From positions 1-19,499 of the forward strand of contig CAJXRL010000018.1 of the NCBI GenBank assembly GCA_913059105.1: a stretch of 19,499 bases of DNA, given 5' to 3'. This DNA is from an uncultured Flavobacteriales bacterium. Its GTDB lineage: Bacteria > Bacteroidota > Bacteroidia > Flavobacteriales_E > Vicingaceae. A model generated the notes under the pieces. That model was given only the letters and a program-made list of their open reading frames with translations. It was not told the DNA's origin and did no database searches. The position numbers were made by a program, and so were the translations under genes. Below, piece after piece: positions 6,585 through 17,000 of the stretch. Position 1 is the first letter of the stretch. Every line of letters begins with the position of its first letter.

Positions 6585-7352
6585 ATGGGAAAAAAATTAC
6601 TTTTTGCTTTTTTAATATCATTTGGTTTTGCAGCTAGTGCGCAAAACATACTTATTAAAGACACTTCAGATACCGTAGTTAACGGAGACACAGTAACTTT
6701 TACTCAATATTACAGATCTGGAGGACAGACCGCTTGGGATCATAAAAAGTTTGTTACTGTAACAAATAATACCAACGACACAATGGTATTAAATATGAGT
6801 AGATTGGAAGTTCAGACTATTGCTGGGTCTTATGATTTTTATTGTTTCGGACAAACTTGCTTAGGAGCAGTAAAAGCAGGAGTTGAGCCATTTAGAACTT
6901 CTGCCGATACGGTAAGAGTTGACCCAGCAGGAATTGCAGCAGGAGATTCGCCATTTACGGTATACTTAGATTCAGCTACAAGTGGAGTTGCCATTTATAA
7001 ATATGAATTCAGCGACAAACTAAATCCATTCGCCAATACCGAATCTTTCTTTATTCGTTGGATCGTCAAAAATGTAACTTCTCTAGAAGAAAATAAATTG
7101 AACAGCGAGTTTTCAATTTATCCAAATCCTGCTGAAAGCATAGCTACTTTGAACTTTAATAAGGAACTAAATTTTAATCGTCAAGAAATTCAAATGTTCA
7201 ATATCCTCGGAGAGTCAGTGTATACTGCAACTTTGAAAAAAGGAACTAAAACTTATGACTTAAATGTTGAAGACTTACCTAAAGGAATTTACTTTGTGAA
7301 CGTTGTAGCTGATGGTGCTAGAGTTAGCTCGAAGAAAATGATAGTGAAGTAA
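6585..7352 (+). CDS. Small secreted protein with T9SS type A C-terminal sorting domain
   Basis: A 255-residue exported protein. The signal peptide MGKKLLFAFLISFGFAASAQ is followed by a beta-rich domain (about 21-165) with the pattern of an Ig-like fold and a cysteine pair in YCFGQTCLG (Cys87, Cys92). A type A sorting domain follows (about 174-255) with FSIYPNPAES, FNILGESVY and PKGIYFVNVVADG, ending SKKMIVK. The sorting domain directs export through the T9SS (SprA pore) and removal at the cell surface. The sorting domain is certain; the N-terminal domain resembles a family I have seen beside Omp28-type genes but cannot name. It is divergent from the tlpA-like gene and ends at a strong bidirectional terminator. 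A function as a small surface or extracellular protein is inferred. Confidence 0.92.
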   Translation: MGKKLLFAFLISFGFAASAQNILIKDTSDTVVNGDTVTFTQYYRSGGQTAWDHKKFVTVTNNTNDTMVLNMSRLEVQTIAGSYDFYCFGQTCLGAVKAGVEPFRTSADTVRVDPAGIAAGDSPFTVYLDSATSGVAIYKYEFSDKLNPFANTESFFIRWIVKNVTSLEENKLNSEFSIYPNPAESIATLNFNKELNFNRQEIQMFNILGESVYTATLKKGTKTYDLNVEDLPKGIYFVNVVADGARVSSKKMIVK

Positions 7353-7362
7353 TATTATTCTA

Positions 7363-7397
7363 CATAAAAAAAGGGGCTTTCTGCCCCTTTTTTTATG
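7363..7397. terminator. Bidirectional intrinsic terminator
   Basis: CAT-A7-GGGGC (7363-7377) pairs perfectly with GCCCC-T7-ATG (7383-7397) around the loop TTTCT. It therefore has a GC stem and a T-run in both directions. It ends both the T9SS cargo gene (+) and the sirtuin gene (minus), and the TAA stop of the sirtuin (7395-7393) lies inside the inverted repeat. Confidence 0.93.
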
Positions 7398-8076
7398 CCA
7401 TAATTTTTTTAAGAAGAATGGATAATCCTTCTTCTGCTCCTGCCTTTATAATTGTAAAATTTTCTGCATTTTTTAATTCAGGTGGGTTAGGGTCAATTAA
7501 GTAGTTTGTGCAATCGGAGTGTACCGAGAAAGCAATGTTAGCGGCTGGGTACACATTAAGGGAAGTTCCAATCACTATTAAAATTTCAGCCTGCTGGGCT
7601 AATTTTATCGCTTTACTCATCATTGGAACTTCTTCGCCAAACCAAACTACAAGAGGACGCAGTTGTGTTCCTTTTTCGCAAAGGTCACCTAGATTTAGAT
7701 CTGGTTTGGGCCAATCGTAAATAAGATTTTCGAATTTCTCGCTTTTCACCTTTTTTAATTCACCATGCAAATGCAATACATGACTTGACCCTGCTCGTTC
7801 GTGTAAATCATCTATGTTTTGAGTTATGACGGTCACATCATAAAGATCTTCTAACTTAGAAATTAAATAATGTGCAGCATTGGGTTGGGCCTTAAATAAC
7901 TGTCTTCTTCTTAAATTATAAAAGTGCAATACCCTTTCCGGATTAGCCTTCCAAGCCTTCGGTGTAGCTACTTCTTCAATTTTATAATTCTCCCAAAGTC
8001 CATCATTATCTCGGAAAGTTTTCAGGCCACTTTCGGCACTCATTCCAGCGCCACTAAATACTACTATTTTTGTCAT
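7393..8076 (-). CDS. cobB: SIR2-family NAD-dependent protein deacylase (CobB type)
   Basis: Removes lysine acyl groups using NAD, giving O-acyl-ADP-ribose and nicotinamide; cytosolic. The 227-residue length is normal for class III bacterial sirtuins. Visible are the NAD-binding FSGAGMSAESGLKTFR (7-22), TQNIDDLHERAG (85-96), the catalytic His104 in LHLHGEL, VVWFGEEVP (143-151) and IGTSLNVYPAAN (169-180). Tyr53 and Arg56 in FYNLRRRQL match the Y-x2-R pair that recognises succinyl or malonyl lysine, so desuccinylase activity is likely. The structural zinc cysteines (two CxxC pairs) expected between 105 and 140 are missing, with only Cys133 there. The gene is divergent from maeB, and its stop lies in the shared terminator. 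Confidence 0.93.
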   Translation of the reverse strand: MTKIVVFSGAGMSAESGLKTFRDNDGLWENYKIEEVATPKAWKANPERVLHFYNLRRRQLFKAQPNAAHYLISKLEDLYDVTVITQNIDDLHERAGSSHVLHLHGELKKVKSEKFENLIYDWPKPDLNLGDLCEKGTQLRPLVVWFGEEVPMMSKAIKLAQQAEILIVIGTSLNVYPAANIAFSVHSDCTNYLIDPNPPELKNAENFTIIKAGAEEGLSILLKKIMA

Positions 8077-8139
8077 TGCTATCTTTTTATTAAGAAGAAA
8101 ATACGGTCTGTTTAAATCGCAGAAGCAACAGACAATTCG

Positions 8140-8147
8140 TACTTTTA
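8140..8147 (+). promoter_or_regulatory. Candidate -7 box upstream of maeB
   Basis: TACTTTTA matches seven of eight positions of TAnnTTTG and lies 22 nt before the maeB ATG. No -33 box is obvious. The 93-nt gap between the divergent sirtuin and maeB must hold both promoters. Confidence 0.28.
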
Positions 8148-8169
8148 TCAGTCCTTTAAATTAATAATT

Positions 8170-10440
8170 ATGGCCGACTCCAGAAAGCAGATAGAAGCTT
8201 TAGATTATCACTCCGATGGAAAACCTGGAAAGATTGAGGTCAGACCAACAAAACCATATAGCACTCAACGAGATTTGGCATTGGCTTATTCGCCAGGAGT
8301 TGCTGAGCCTTGTAAAAAAATTGCGGAAGACAAAGATTTGGCGTATAAATACACGGCAAAGGGAAATTTGGTGGCTGTAATTTCTAACGGAACGGCAGTT
8401 TTAGGATTAGGCGATATTGGCCCAGAAGCTTCAAAGCCGGTAATGGAAGGTAAAGGTTTACTGTTTAAAATTTTTGCAGACATTGATGTATTTGATATTG
8501 AAGTTGACGCTAAAGATGTTGATCGCTTTGTAGATACGGTTAAAGCCATTGCACCAACTTTTGGAGGAATCAATTTGGAAGATTTAAAAGCTCCAGAATG
8601 TTTTGAAATTGAACGGCGTTTAAAAGAGGAACTTGACATTCCAATCATGCACGATGATCAGCATGGAACTGCAATAATTTCAAGTGCTGCTTTGCTTAAT
8701 GCTCTTGAATTGGCAGGTAAAAAAATTAGTGAAGTAAATATCGTAGTAAATGGTGCTGGGGCTTCTGCCATGGCATGCATTAAACTCTATGTTTCACTTG
8801 GAGCGAAGAAGGAGAATATTGTAATGGTGGATAGTAAGGGAGCTATTCGAAAAGACCGAGGAGAATTAAATAAGTACAAAGCAGAGTTTGCTACTTCTAA
8901 AGATGTTAATACACTAGAAGAGTGCATGGTAGAGGCCGATGTTTTTTTGGGGCTTTCTAGAGGAAATATATTGTCAGCAGATGCGGTAAAGACAATGGCG
9001 AAGAACCCAATTGTTTTTGCTCTAGCAAATCCTGATCCCGAAATTCCATATAAAGAAGCATTAGCTGCCAGAGAAGACATAATTATGGCAACAGGTCGCT
9101 CAGACCATCCAAATCAAGTGAATAATGTTTTAGGGTTTCCATTTATATTTCGTGGGGCATTGGATGTAAGAGCAACGACCATAAACGAAGCGATGAAGCT
9201 TGCAGCGGTAAAAGCAATAGCAAAAATTGCAAAAGAGCCAGTGCCTGAAGAAGTAAATGAGGCATATGGGTCAAGAAATCTATCTTTTGGAAGAGATTTT
9301 ATTATTCCAAAGCCAATGGATCCAAGATTGTTGATGACCATAGCTCCTGCAGTTGCAAAAGCAGCAATTGCATCTGGAGTTGCACAACAGCCCATTACGG
9401 ATTGGGGTGGCTATAAAATTGAGCTAAGTAAAAGGTTGGGCTTAGACAATAAACTCATTAAGAACATGACTGAAAGAGCTCAGCAAAAACCACAACGAAT
9501 TGTGTTTGCTGAAGCTGACAATTACAAAGTATTAAAGGCTGCTCAAATTGTAAAAGATGAAAGTATAGCTACTCCAATTTTATTGGGAAATCATGAGCGA
9601 ATCAATCGTTTGATTGAGGAAAATAATTTGGAGTTAGATGGGGTTGAAATCATCAATCCGAAAGACAAAGAAAGAGTTGAACAGCGTTATGCATATGGCG
9701 ATGTATTCTTTAAGAAACGCCAACGAAGAGGATTGACCCAGTATGAAGCCCGTCATAAGATGAGAGATAGAAATCATTTTGGAGCAATGATGGTGGAGCG
9801 AGGTGATGCAGATGCATTAATTAGTGGAATTACTAGAAATTTCCCTGAAACTATTCGGCCTGCATTGCAAGTTATTGGAACGCAAAAAGGTGTAAACAAG
9901 ATTGCCGGAATGTATATCTTAATTACTAAAAGTGGTCCTGTTTTCTTTGCTGATACAACCATAAATGTGAACCCCAATGCTCAAGATTTAGCCGATATTA
10001 CATATTTGGCAGCAAAGTCAGTAGAACGGTTTAATATTAAACCAAGAATTGCAATGTTGTCTTTTGCAAACTTCGGCTCAACAGACTTTGAAGAATCTAA
10101 GAAAGTAAGCGATGCTGTTAAAATTCTGCATAAGAATCATCCTGAGTTAGTTGTAGATGGAGAATTGCAAGCAAACTTTGCATTAAACAAAGAGGCAATG
10201 AGAGAAACGTTCCCTTTCTCGAAACTAGTGAATAAGAAAGTTAATGTATTGATTTTTCCTAACTTGTCGGCGGGAAATATTGCCTATAAATTAGTTCAAG
10301 AGATGGGCGAGATAGAGGCGATAGGACCTATATTATTAGGTTTAGAAAAGCCTGTGCATATTCTTCAATTAGGTAGTAGTGTGCGCGAAATAGTAAATAT
10401 GGTCACCATTGCAGCAGTAGATGCTCAAACAAGAAAATAA
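8170..10440 (+). CDS. maeB: NADP-dependent malic enzyme with phosphotransacetylase-like domain (MaeB)
   Basis: Oxidative decarboxylation of malate to pyruvate and CO2 with NADP, supplying NADPH and pyruvate; cytosolic. The 756 residues match the hybrid family. The malic N-terminal domain has LALAYSPGVAEPC (Tyr40 region) and EGKGLLFKIFADIDVFDIE (lysine at 95). Metal-site segments are GGINLEDLKAPECFEIE (132-148) and MHDDQHGTA (160-168). A dinucleotide fold follows at VVNGAGASAMA (192-202). From about 430 to the end is a phosphotransacetylase-like domain (RIVFAEADNYKVLKAA, GITRNFPETIRPALQVIG, NLSAGNIAYKLVQ). In characterised MaeB enzymes this domain is regulatory, sensing acetyl-CoA, rather than an active transacetylase. 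The stop is directly followed by the ruvA ATG with no gap, so maeB, ruvA and sprA are likely one transcript. Confidence 0.96.
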   Translation: MADSRKQIEALDYHSDGKPGKIEVRPTKPYSTQRDLALAYSPGVAEPCKKIAEDKDLAYKYTAKGNLVAVISNGTAVLGLGDIGPEASKPVMEGKGLLFKIFADIDVFDIEVDAKDVDRFVDTVKAIAPTFGGINLEDLKAPECFEIERRLKEELDIPIMHDDQHGTAIISSAALLNALELAGKKISEVNIVVNGAGASAMACIKLYVSLGAKKENIVMVDSKGAIRKDRGELNKYKAEFATSKDVNTLEECMVEADVFLGLSRGNILSADAVKTMAKNPIVFALANPDPEIPYKEALAAREDIIMATGRSDHPNQVNNVLGFPFIFRGALDVRATTINEAMKLAAVKAIAKIAKEPVPEEVNEAYGSRNLSFGRDFIIPKPMDPRLLMTIAPAVAKAAIASGVAQQPITDWGGYKIELSKRLGLDNKLIKNMTERAQQKPQRIVFAEADNYKVLKAAQIVKDESIATPILLGNHERINRLIEENNLELDGVEIINPKDKERVEQRYAYGDVFFKKRQRRGLTQYEARHKMRDRNHFGAMMVERGDADALISGITRNFPETIRPALQVIGTQKGVNKIAGMYILITKSGPVFFADTTINVNPNAQDLADITYLAAKSVERFNIKPRIAMLSFANFGSTDFEESKKVSDAVKILHKNHPELVVDGELQANFALNKEAMRETFPFSKLVNKKVNVLIFPNLSAGNIAYKLVQEMGEIEAIGPILLGLEKPVHILQLGSSVREIVNMVTIAAVDAQTRK

Positions 10441-11022
10441 ATGATCGCTCACGTTAACGGTAAATTAGTAGAAAAAAGTCCAACTTACGTTGTAATTGAA
10501 TGCAACGGAGTAGGATACAAGTTGAATATATCTTTGAATACTTATTCAAAATTAGGAGAAAGTGAAAGCTGTAAACTTTTTACGGAGTTTATAGTCAGAG
10601 AAGATGCTCAATTGTTATATGGCTTTAAAGATGTTTCCGAAAGGAGACTGTTTCAATTGTTAATTTCAGTTTCGGGTGTTGGTCCTGCAACTGCTCTATT
10701 GGTTCTTTCTTCAGCAGACGCCGAAGAAATTCAACAAGCTATTCTAAGTGGCGATGCAGCTTGGTTTAAAGGTGTAAAAGGAATTGGTCCTAAATCAGCG
10801 CAACGGATAATTATTGATTTAAAAGATAAAGTGTCAAAAGAAAACATTTCTTCGGATAATTCTATCGGTTTGAACAATACGGTGAAGGAAGAATCGTTAT
10901 CAGCTTTGGTGAACCTTGGGTTTAATAAAAATTTAGCTGAGAAAATGATCCAAAAAATATTAGTAGCAGATTCATCCGCTGCTGTTGAGGATGTTATCAA
11001 AAGAGCATTAAAGGGGTTATAA
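10441..11022 (+). CDS. ruvA: RuvA, Holliday junction-binding subunit
   Basis: Tetrameric protein that binds four-way junctions and loads RuvB. The 193-residue length is standard. An OB-fold domain I (MIAHVNGKLVEKSP to about 65) is followed by tandem helix-hairpin-helix motifs, SGVGPATALLVLS (78-90) and KGIGPKSAQRIIIDLK (113-128). A low-complexity linker (about 131-150) leads to domain III (ESLSALVNLGFNKNLAEKMI onward), which contacts RuvB. The ATG begins on the base after the maeB stop. The sprA start is 16 nt beyond its TAA. ruvB lies about 10 kb upstream in another unit, the usual split arrangement in this phylum. Confidence 0.97.
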   Translation: MIAHVNGKLVEKSPTYVVIECNGVGYKLNISLNTYSKLGESESCKLFTEFIVREDAQLLYGFKDVSERRLFQLLISVSGVGPATALLVLSSADAEEIQQAILSGDAAWFKGVKGIGPKSAQRIIIDLKDKVSKENISSDNSIGLNNTVKEESLSALVNLGFNKNLAEKMIQKILVADSSAAVEDVIKRALKGL

Positions 11023-11038
11023 AAGTAGTAGAATAGAT

Positions 11039-14000
11039 TTGATTCATAAAAAACGCTATATAAGTAGGTTTATCTTACCGATGACCTTGTTAGGGGCTTT
11101 TGTCAGCTCCCTTTTGGCATCCATGCCAATTGAGCCACCTTCGCAGGGTGGCTTTGGTGTTTTATTTGCCCCAGCTGATTCTACTGAAGACGATTCCAAC
11201 AAAGTGAAGCTGCTTTTCCCTTTTGACGACCATAGCAATGAGGGTTACGGGAAGAATGGAAGCCCTTTGTACATGAAGGACCCGAGTAACATAAAAAAAG
11301 AATTTGAATACGATCCGGTCACCGGAGAGTATAAGTATTATCAAAAACTGGGGGATCGTGATTTCAGAAGTCCAAACAGTATGAGTTTGGAAGAATACTT
11401 GAAATATGATATGGCTAAGAGTCAAAAAGACTTTTGGAGACAGAAACAAGATGCTCAAAGTTTAAATCAAACAGAAGGGTTTCGACCACAAATAAATATT
11501 AAAGGCGAGTTATTCGATCGAATATTTGGTGGAAATGTTATCGACATTCGCCCTCAAGGATCGGCGGAATTGTCATTTGGTATTAACGTTTCAAGACGTG
11601 ATAACCCTATTTTACCTGAACGGCAAAGACGAACAAGTACGTTTGATTTCCAACAAAAAATTCAACTGAATGTTATAGGAAATATTGGAGAAAAGCTAAA
11701 AATTCAAACCAGTTACAACACCGAGGCAACTTTTGATTTCGAAAATCAAACCAAATTAGATTACACTGGTTATGAGGATGAGATTATTAAAAAAATTGAA
11801 GCAGGTAACGTGTCACTTCCTTTGCAAAGTTCACTTATCACTGGTAGCCAAACTCTATTTGGATTAAAAACAGAACTTCAATTTGGACGTCTAAGAGTAA
11901 CTACCTTGTTTTCTCAGGAAAAAGGGGAGAAAAAGGAAATTGACATTGCAGGCGGTGCCCAAGTTCAAGAATTTGAAAAATCAGCTTCTGAGTACGAAGA
12001 CAACCGACATTACTTTTTGTCGCACTTATTTCGAGAGGAGTATGAAAAGAATTTGGCTTCACCTCCACGAATTACATCAAGAATAAATATAACTGCTGTT
12101 GAGGTTTATATTACAAATACTCAGGGGTCATTTCAAAACACTAGAAACATCTTAGCCTTTACAGATTTAGCAAATGATAGGAGGATTAATAATACGGATA
12201 GAATTCAATTGGCTGTGCCAAGAGTAAACGTAGCTTCTAACGATGCCAATGAATTATTTGCAAATTTAACTGGAGGTTATGCCGGTTCTGGAGATATTCG
12301 CGGATTTAACAATGCCGATCAGATTTTGCAAAGAGAATTGCTTAAAAGCGGCGAAGATTATGAGCGGTTAGAAAATGCAGTATTGCTATCTCAAAATGAA
12401 TATACCATAAATCCTCAATTGGGTTATATATCCTTAAATCGTACGCTTAATCCGCAAGACGTTCTTGCCGTATCTTATCGTTATACGTACAACGGGCAAG
12501 TGTATCAGGTTGGGGAATTAAGCACGGATGGTATTGATGGACAGAACGCTTTGTACCTAAAATTATTAAAGGGAACTATCATTAACCCTACTTTACCCTC
12601 TTGGGATTTGATGATGAAAAATGTATATTCTTTAGATGCCTTTAATGTTAGTCCTGAAAATTTTACATTCGAAATATGGTATTTGAACGAAGAAACAGGA
12701 GTAGAGATCCCATATTTCCCTTCTGGAAAGCCGGCAAATAAACCATTAACTAATGTTCTAGGTCTGGATCGGATGACTGTAACAAATCAACTGCAGCCTG
12801 ATGGGTTGTTTGACTTTATTCAAGATGTGACCATTAATGCACAGAACGGGAAAGTATATTTTCCAGTTTTAGAGCCTTTTGGGGACTATTTGAAATCACG
12901 TTTCAACGACCAAAATTTAGCAAATAAATTTGCTTATGATTCTCTATATACAACAACAAAAATTCTTGCTCAACAAGACGTTGATCACAATCGATATACT
13001 TTTAGGGGAAGGTATCAGTCAAGTGGGGGTTCAGAAATATCATTGAACTCATTTAACATTCCTCAAGGTTCTGTTTCCGTTACGGCAGGAGGTGCACAAT
13101 TAACGGAAAATGTTGATTATACCGTTGATTATAACTTAGGGAGAGTTCGAATTTTGAATGAAGGAATCTTAGCTTCAGGTCAGCCAATTAAGGTTTCTTT
13201 GGGGAGCAATTCGCTTTTTAACGTTCAAACAAAAACGCTTATTGGTTCTCGGTTTGATTATCGAATTTCTGACGATATAAACCTAGGGGGGACCATTCTT
13301 AATCTTACGGAACGACCTTTAACCAGAAAAATAAATATTGGGGATGAACCAATTTCGAACACGATAGTCGGTTTGGATGGATCATATTCTTCAAATGCCC
13401 CAATTTTAACAAAGCTGGCAGACATGTTGCCTTTTTACAGCACAAAAAAGAAATCGACATTTACAATTGCAGGTGAAGTTGCTAAACTTTTTCCTGGTAA
13501 CTCTAAAGCAATAACGAAAAGCGGAATCGCATATATTGATGACTTTGAAGGAAGCCAAACTGTTTTAGATATTCGTTCATTTAATGCATGGTCTTTGGCA
13601 AGCACGCCCCAAGGGCAAGATGATTTATTTCCTGAAGCCAATTTAACGATCAACGATAGATCTTATGGTTTTAATAGAGCTAAGTTGGCTTGGTATACAA
13701 TTGATCCCCTGTTTTTTAGAAACGATTCAAGAACGCCTGGGCACATTAAAGATTCAGACAGTCAAGGCAATAATTATTCAAGAGAAATCTTAGAAACGGA
13801 AGTTTTCCCAAATAAAGACCCGGAGCCAGGATTGATTAATAATTTACCGACTTTAGATTTAGCATTTTACCCAAAAGAACGAGGGCCGTATAATTACGAG
13901 ATAAATCCAACTCGTTTTTCTGATGGAATTAGCAGTCAAGGTTTGTTGAATGCGCCAGAAACAAGATGGGGTGGAATTATGCGTGAGATTACATCCAGTG

Positions 14001-17000
14001 ATTTTGAGGCTTCAAATGTTGAGTTTATCCAATTTTGGATCATGGATCCTTTCAATGATCAAGATGGAAATGCAAATCACAATGGAGGTCAGCTTTATTT
14101 TAATATTGGTTCTGTATCTGAAGATATATTAAAAGATTCCAGAAAGAGTTTTGAGAACGGATTTGATAAAAATGGAGATATAACCAATACAGATGAAACT
14201 GTTTGGGGTAGAATTCCAACCATCCAATCAGTGGTAAATGCATTTGACAATAACCCAAGTTCAAGAAATTTTCAGGACATTGGATTAGATGGGTTGTCAG
14301 ATAACGACGAAAGAGCATTCTTTCAACAATCTTATTTAGATTCATTAGCCAATGTGATTACGGACCAAAATATTTTTAGCTCATTTTTTAATGATCCTTC
14401 AAATGATAATTATCATTACTACAGAGGAAGCGATTATGATGGACAGCAACTTTCAATATTAAATCGTTATAAGAGGTTTAATGGGCATCAAGGGAATTCG
14501 CCAACTGGAAATCAATCACCAGAGAGTTATCCTACCGCATCAACTACTTTGCCTGATATTGAGGATGTAAACCGGAATTTTAATCTTGATAGAACGGAGA
14601 GTTATTTTCAATATAAAGTTCAACTTTCTCCAGATTTATTAACTCCTGATAATGTTGGAAGTAATTTTATTACAGATGTTGTTCGGGCTACGAAGAATGT
14701 TAATGGAGAAACTAAAACTGTGAATTGGTATCAATTTAAAATTCCAATTCGTCAGCCGGAGAAGGTAATAGGTGAGATTAGAGATTTTAAATCGATTCGT
14801 TTTATGCGGATGTTTTTGAAAGGATTTGATGAGCAAGTAATTGTCCGGTTTGCGAGACTCGGATTAGTTAGAGGGGAATGGAGAAGTTATCAAGGGCCTG
14901 ATGTGCCTCCGGGAGATACACACGGGGCAGAGCCAGGAGCAACTACTTTTAATATTGGAGCAGTAAATGTCGAAGAAAATTCAAATCGTGTTCCTATTAA
15001 CTATACTATTCCGCCAGATATTAATAGGGAAATTGATTTTGGTACAACCAATCAACGTCAGTTAAATGAGCAATCTCTGGTTTTAGATGTTTGCGATTTA
15101 CAAGATGGTTATTCGAAATATGCGTTCAGATATTTGGATTTAGACATTCGACAGTATAAAAGGTTAAAAATGTTCTCACATGCTGAGGCAGGAAACGAAA
15201 ATGAATTTTTGAATAACGGAGATGTTTCAGTTGTTCTTCGATTAGGTACCGATTTTGACAATAATTATTACGAATATGAAGTTCCATTAGATGTTTCCCT
15301 GCCTGGTCAAAATCAACCTGAAGAAGTATGGCCAGAAAACAATGAGATTGATTTGGAATTTGACAAATTGATAAATGCAAAACAAGCAAGAAATAGATTA
15401 ACAATTGGACCAGGAAGTGGAGTTCTAATAGGAAATGCCTACGAAGCTGTTGATGGGAAAAACATCATTCGAGTGAAGGGAAATCCAAATCTTGCGGAAG
15501 TGAGAGTCATAATGATAGGAGTTCGGAACAGAAGAGGCGGGCCAATTGAGTTTTTTGATGATGGGCTAGCAAAATGTGCCGAAGTGTGGGTGAATGAATT
15601 ACGACTGTCTGATTTTAACAATGATGGAGGGTGGGCCGCAACTGCAAGGGCTACCGCACAAATTGCTGATTTGGGTTCGGTGAATTTATCTGGTAGTTAT
15701 AGCACGCCAGGTTGGGGGAGTTTAGAACAAAAATTAAATGAGCGACAAAGGGAAACGAAACAACAATACGACTTATCGGCAAGTGTGGAATTAGCTAAGT
15801 TTTTACCTAAGGGGACAAATGTTAGTATTCCGATGTATTATTCAATTTCTGAAAGCATTGTGCGTCCTGAATACAATCCACTTGATCCTGATATTAAGTT
15901 GAAGGACTTCTTCCGTTCCCCAGAATTGTCTGAGGACTATAAAGATTCTATTAGAAGGATTACTGATGATATTACCAGAAGAAAGAGTTTAAACTTCACT
16001 AATGTTCGTAAAACTCCTGGGCCCAATAAAAAGAAATCGAATTTCTATGATATTGAGAATTTCTCTTTCACTTATGCATATTCTGAGATTTTTAAGAGAA
16101 GTGTAAATGTTGAAAAAGACAAGCAAGAGACATACCGGGGTCAAATTAATTATACATTCTCCGGAAAATCAAAAAGTATTGAGCCATTTAAAAAAGTAAA
16201 GTTTTTAGATCATAAAGCATTTCAATTAATAAAGGATTTTAATTTCAATTTTGTCCCAAATCAAATTAGTGTGCAAAACTCATTCGACAGAAATTATCAA
16301 GAGAGGCAAGCTAGGACTATAACAAACTCATCTGCTGGAACGTTCATCAACCAGTCACCTGTGTTTTATCAAAAGGCGTTTAATTGGCAACGATTATATA
16401 CGCTCCGTCATAAATTGACTAAGTCAATAACATTTAACTTCTCAGCTTCTGCAAGAGCGTTAATTGGTGAACCAGATGGAGCAGTTGATAAACGAGATGA
16501 GAAAGGGTACGAAGCCTATAAAAAAGAAGTTTGGAATAACATAAAAGGGTTTGGAGACAACACCAATTACACTCATAATTTTGATATCAATTATAACATT
16601 CCAATAAATAAATTACCAGGCTTAGACTTTATAACCTCTTCAGCAAGATATGGTGCTACATATGCATGGGACTTGGTTGGAAATCCGTCGGATACGTCAC
16701 CTAGTTTGGGAGCAACAATTCAAAATTCAAATACCAAACGAATTAATGCGACAGTTAACTTCCAATCTTTACTTAACAAATTCCAATATATACGTGATTT
16801 GAAAGATCCAAGCATCGATAATAAATATGTTATTATAGATAAAGAGGATGAGGAAGCTGATGATAAGAAGGAAAAAAAGAATGACAAGAAGAATACAGTA
16901 AAGGAGTTAGTTTCAGAAGAAGAAAAGAAAAGTACTGAGGACAATTTAGTGTCAACTGTAAATAGCACTGAAGAAGAGCCGGATACTTTGAGAAAGAAGA

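Noticed and set aside
8286..9395. Several antisense frames of 90-120 codons within maeB.
   Set aside because: They lie opposite strongly conserved malic enzyme sequence and have low-complexity Ser/Ile/Thr-rich translations typical of shadows.
16720..16968. Antisense 82-codon frame rich in Ser and Phe within sprA.
   Set aside because: It is the complement of the Lys/Glu-rich codons of the SprA charged insert, so its composition is explained by the sense strand.
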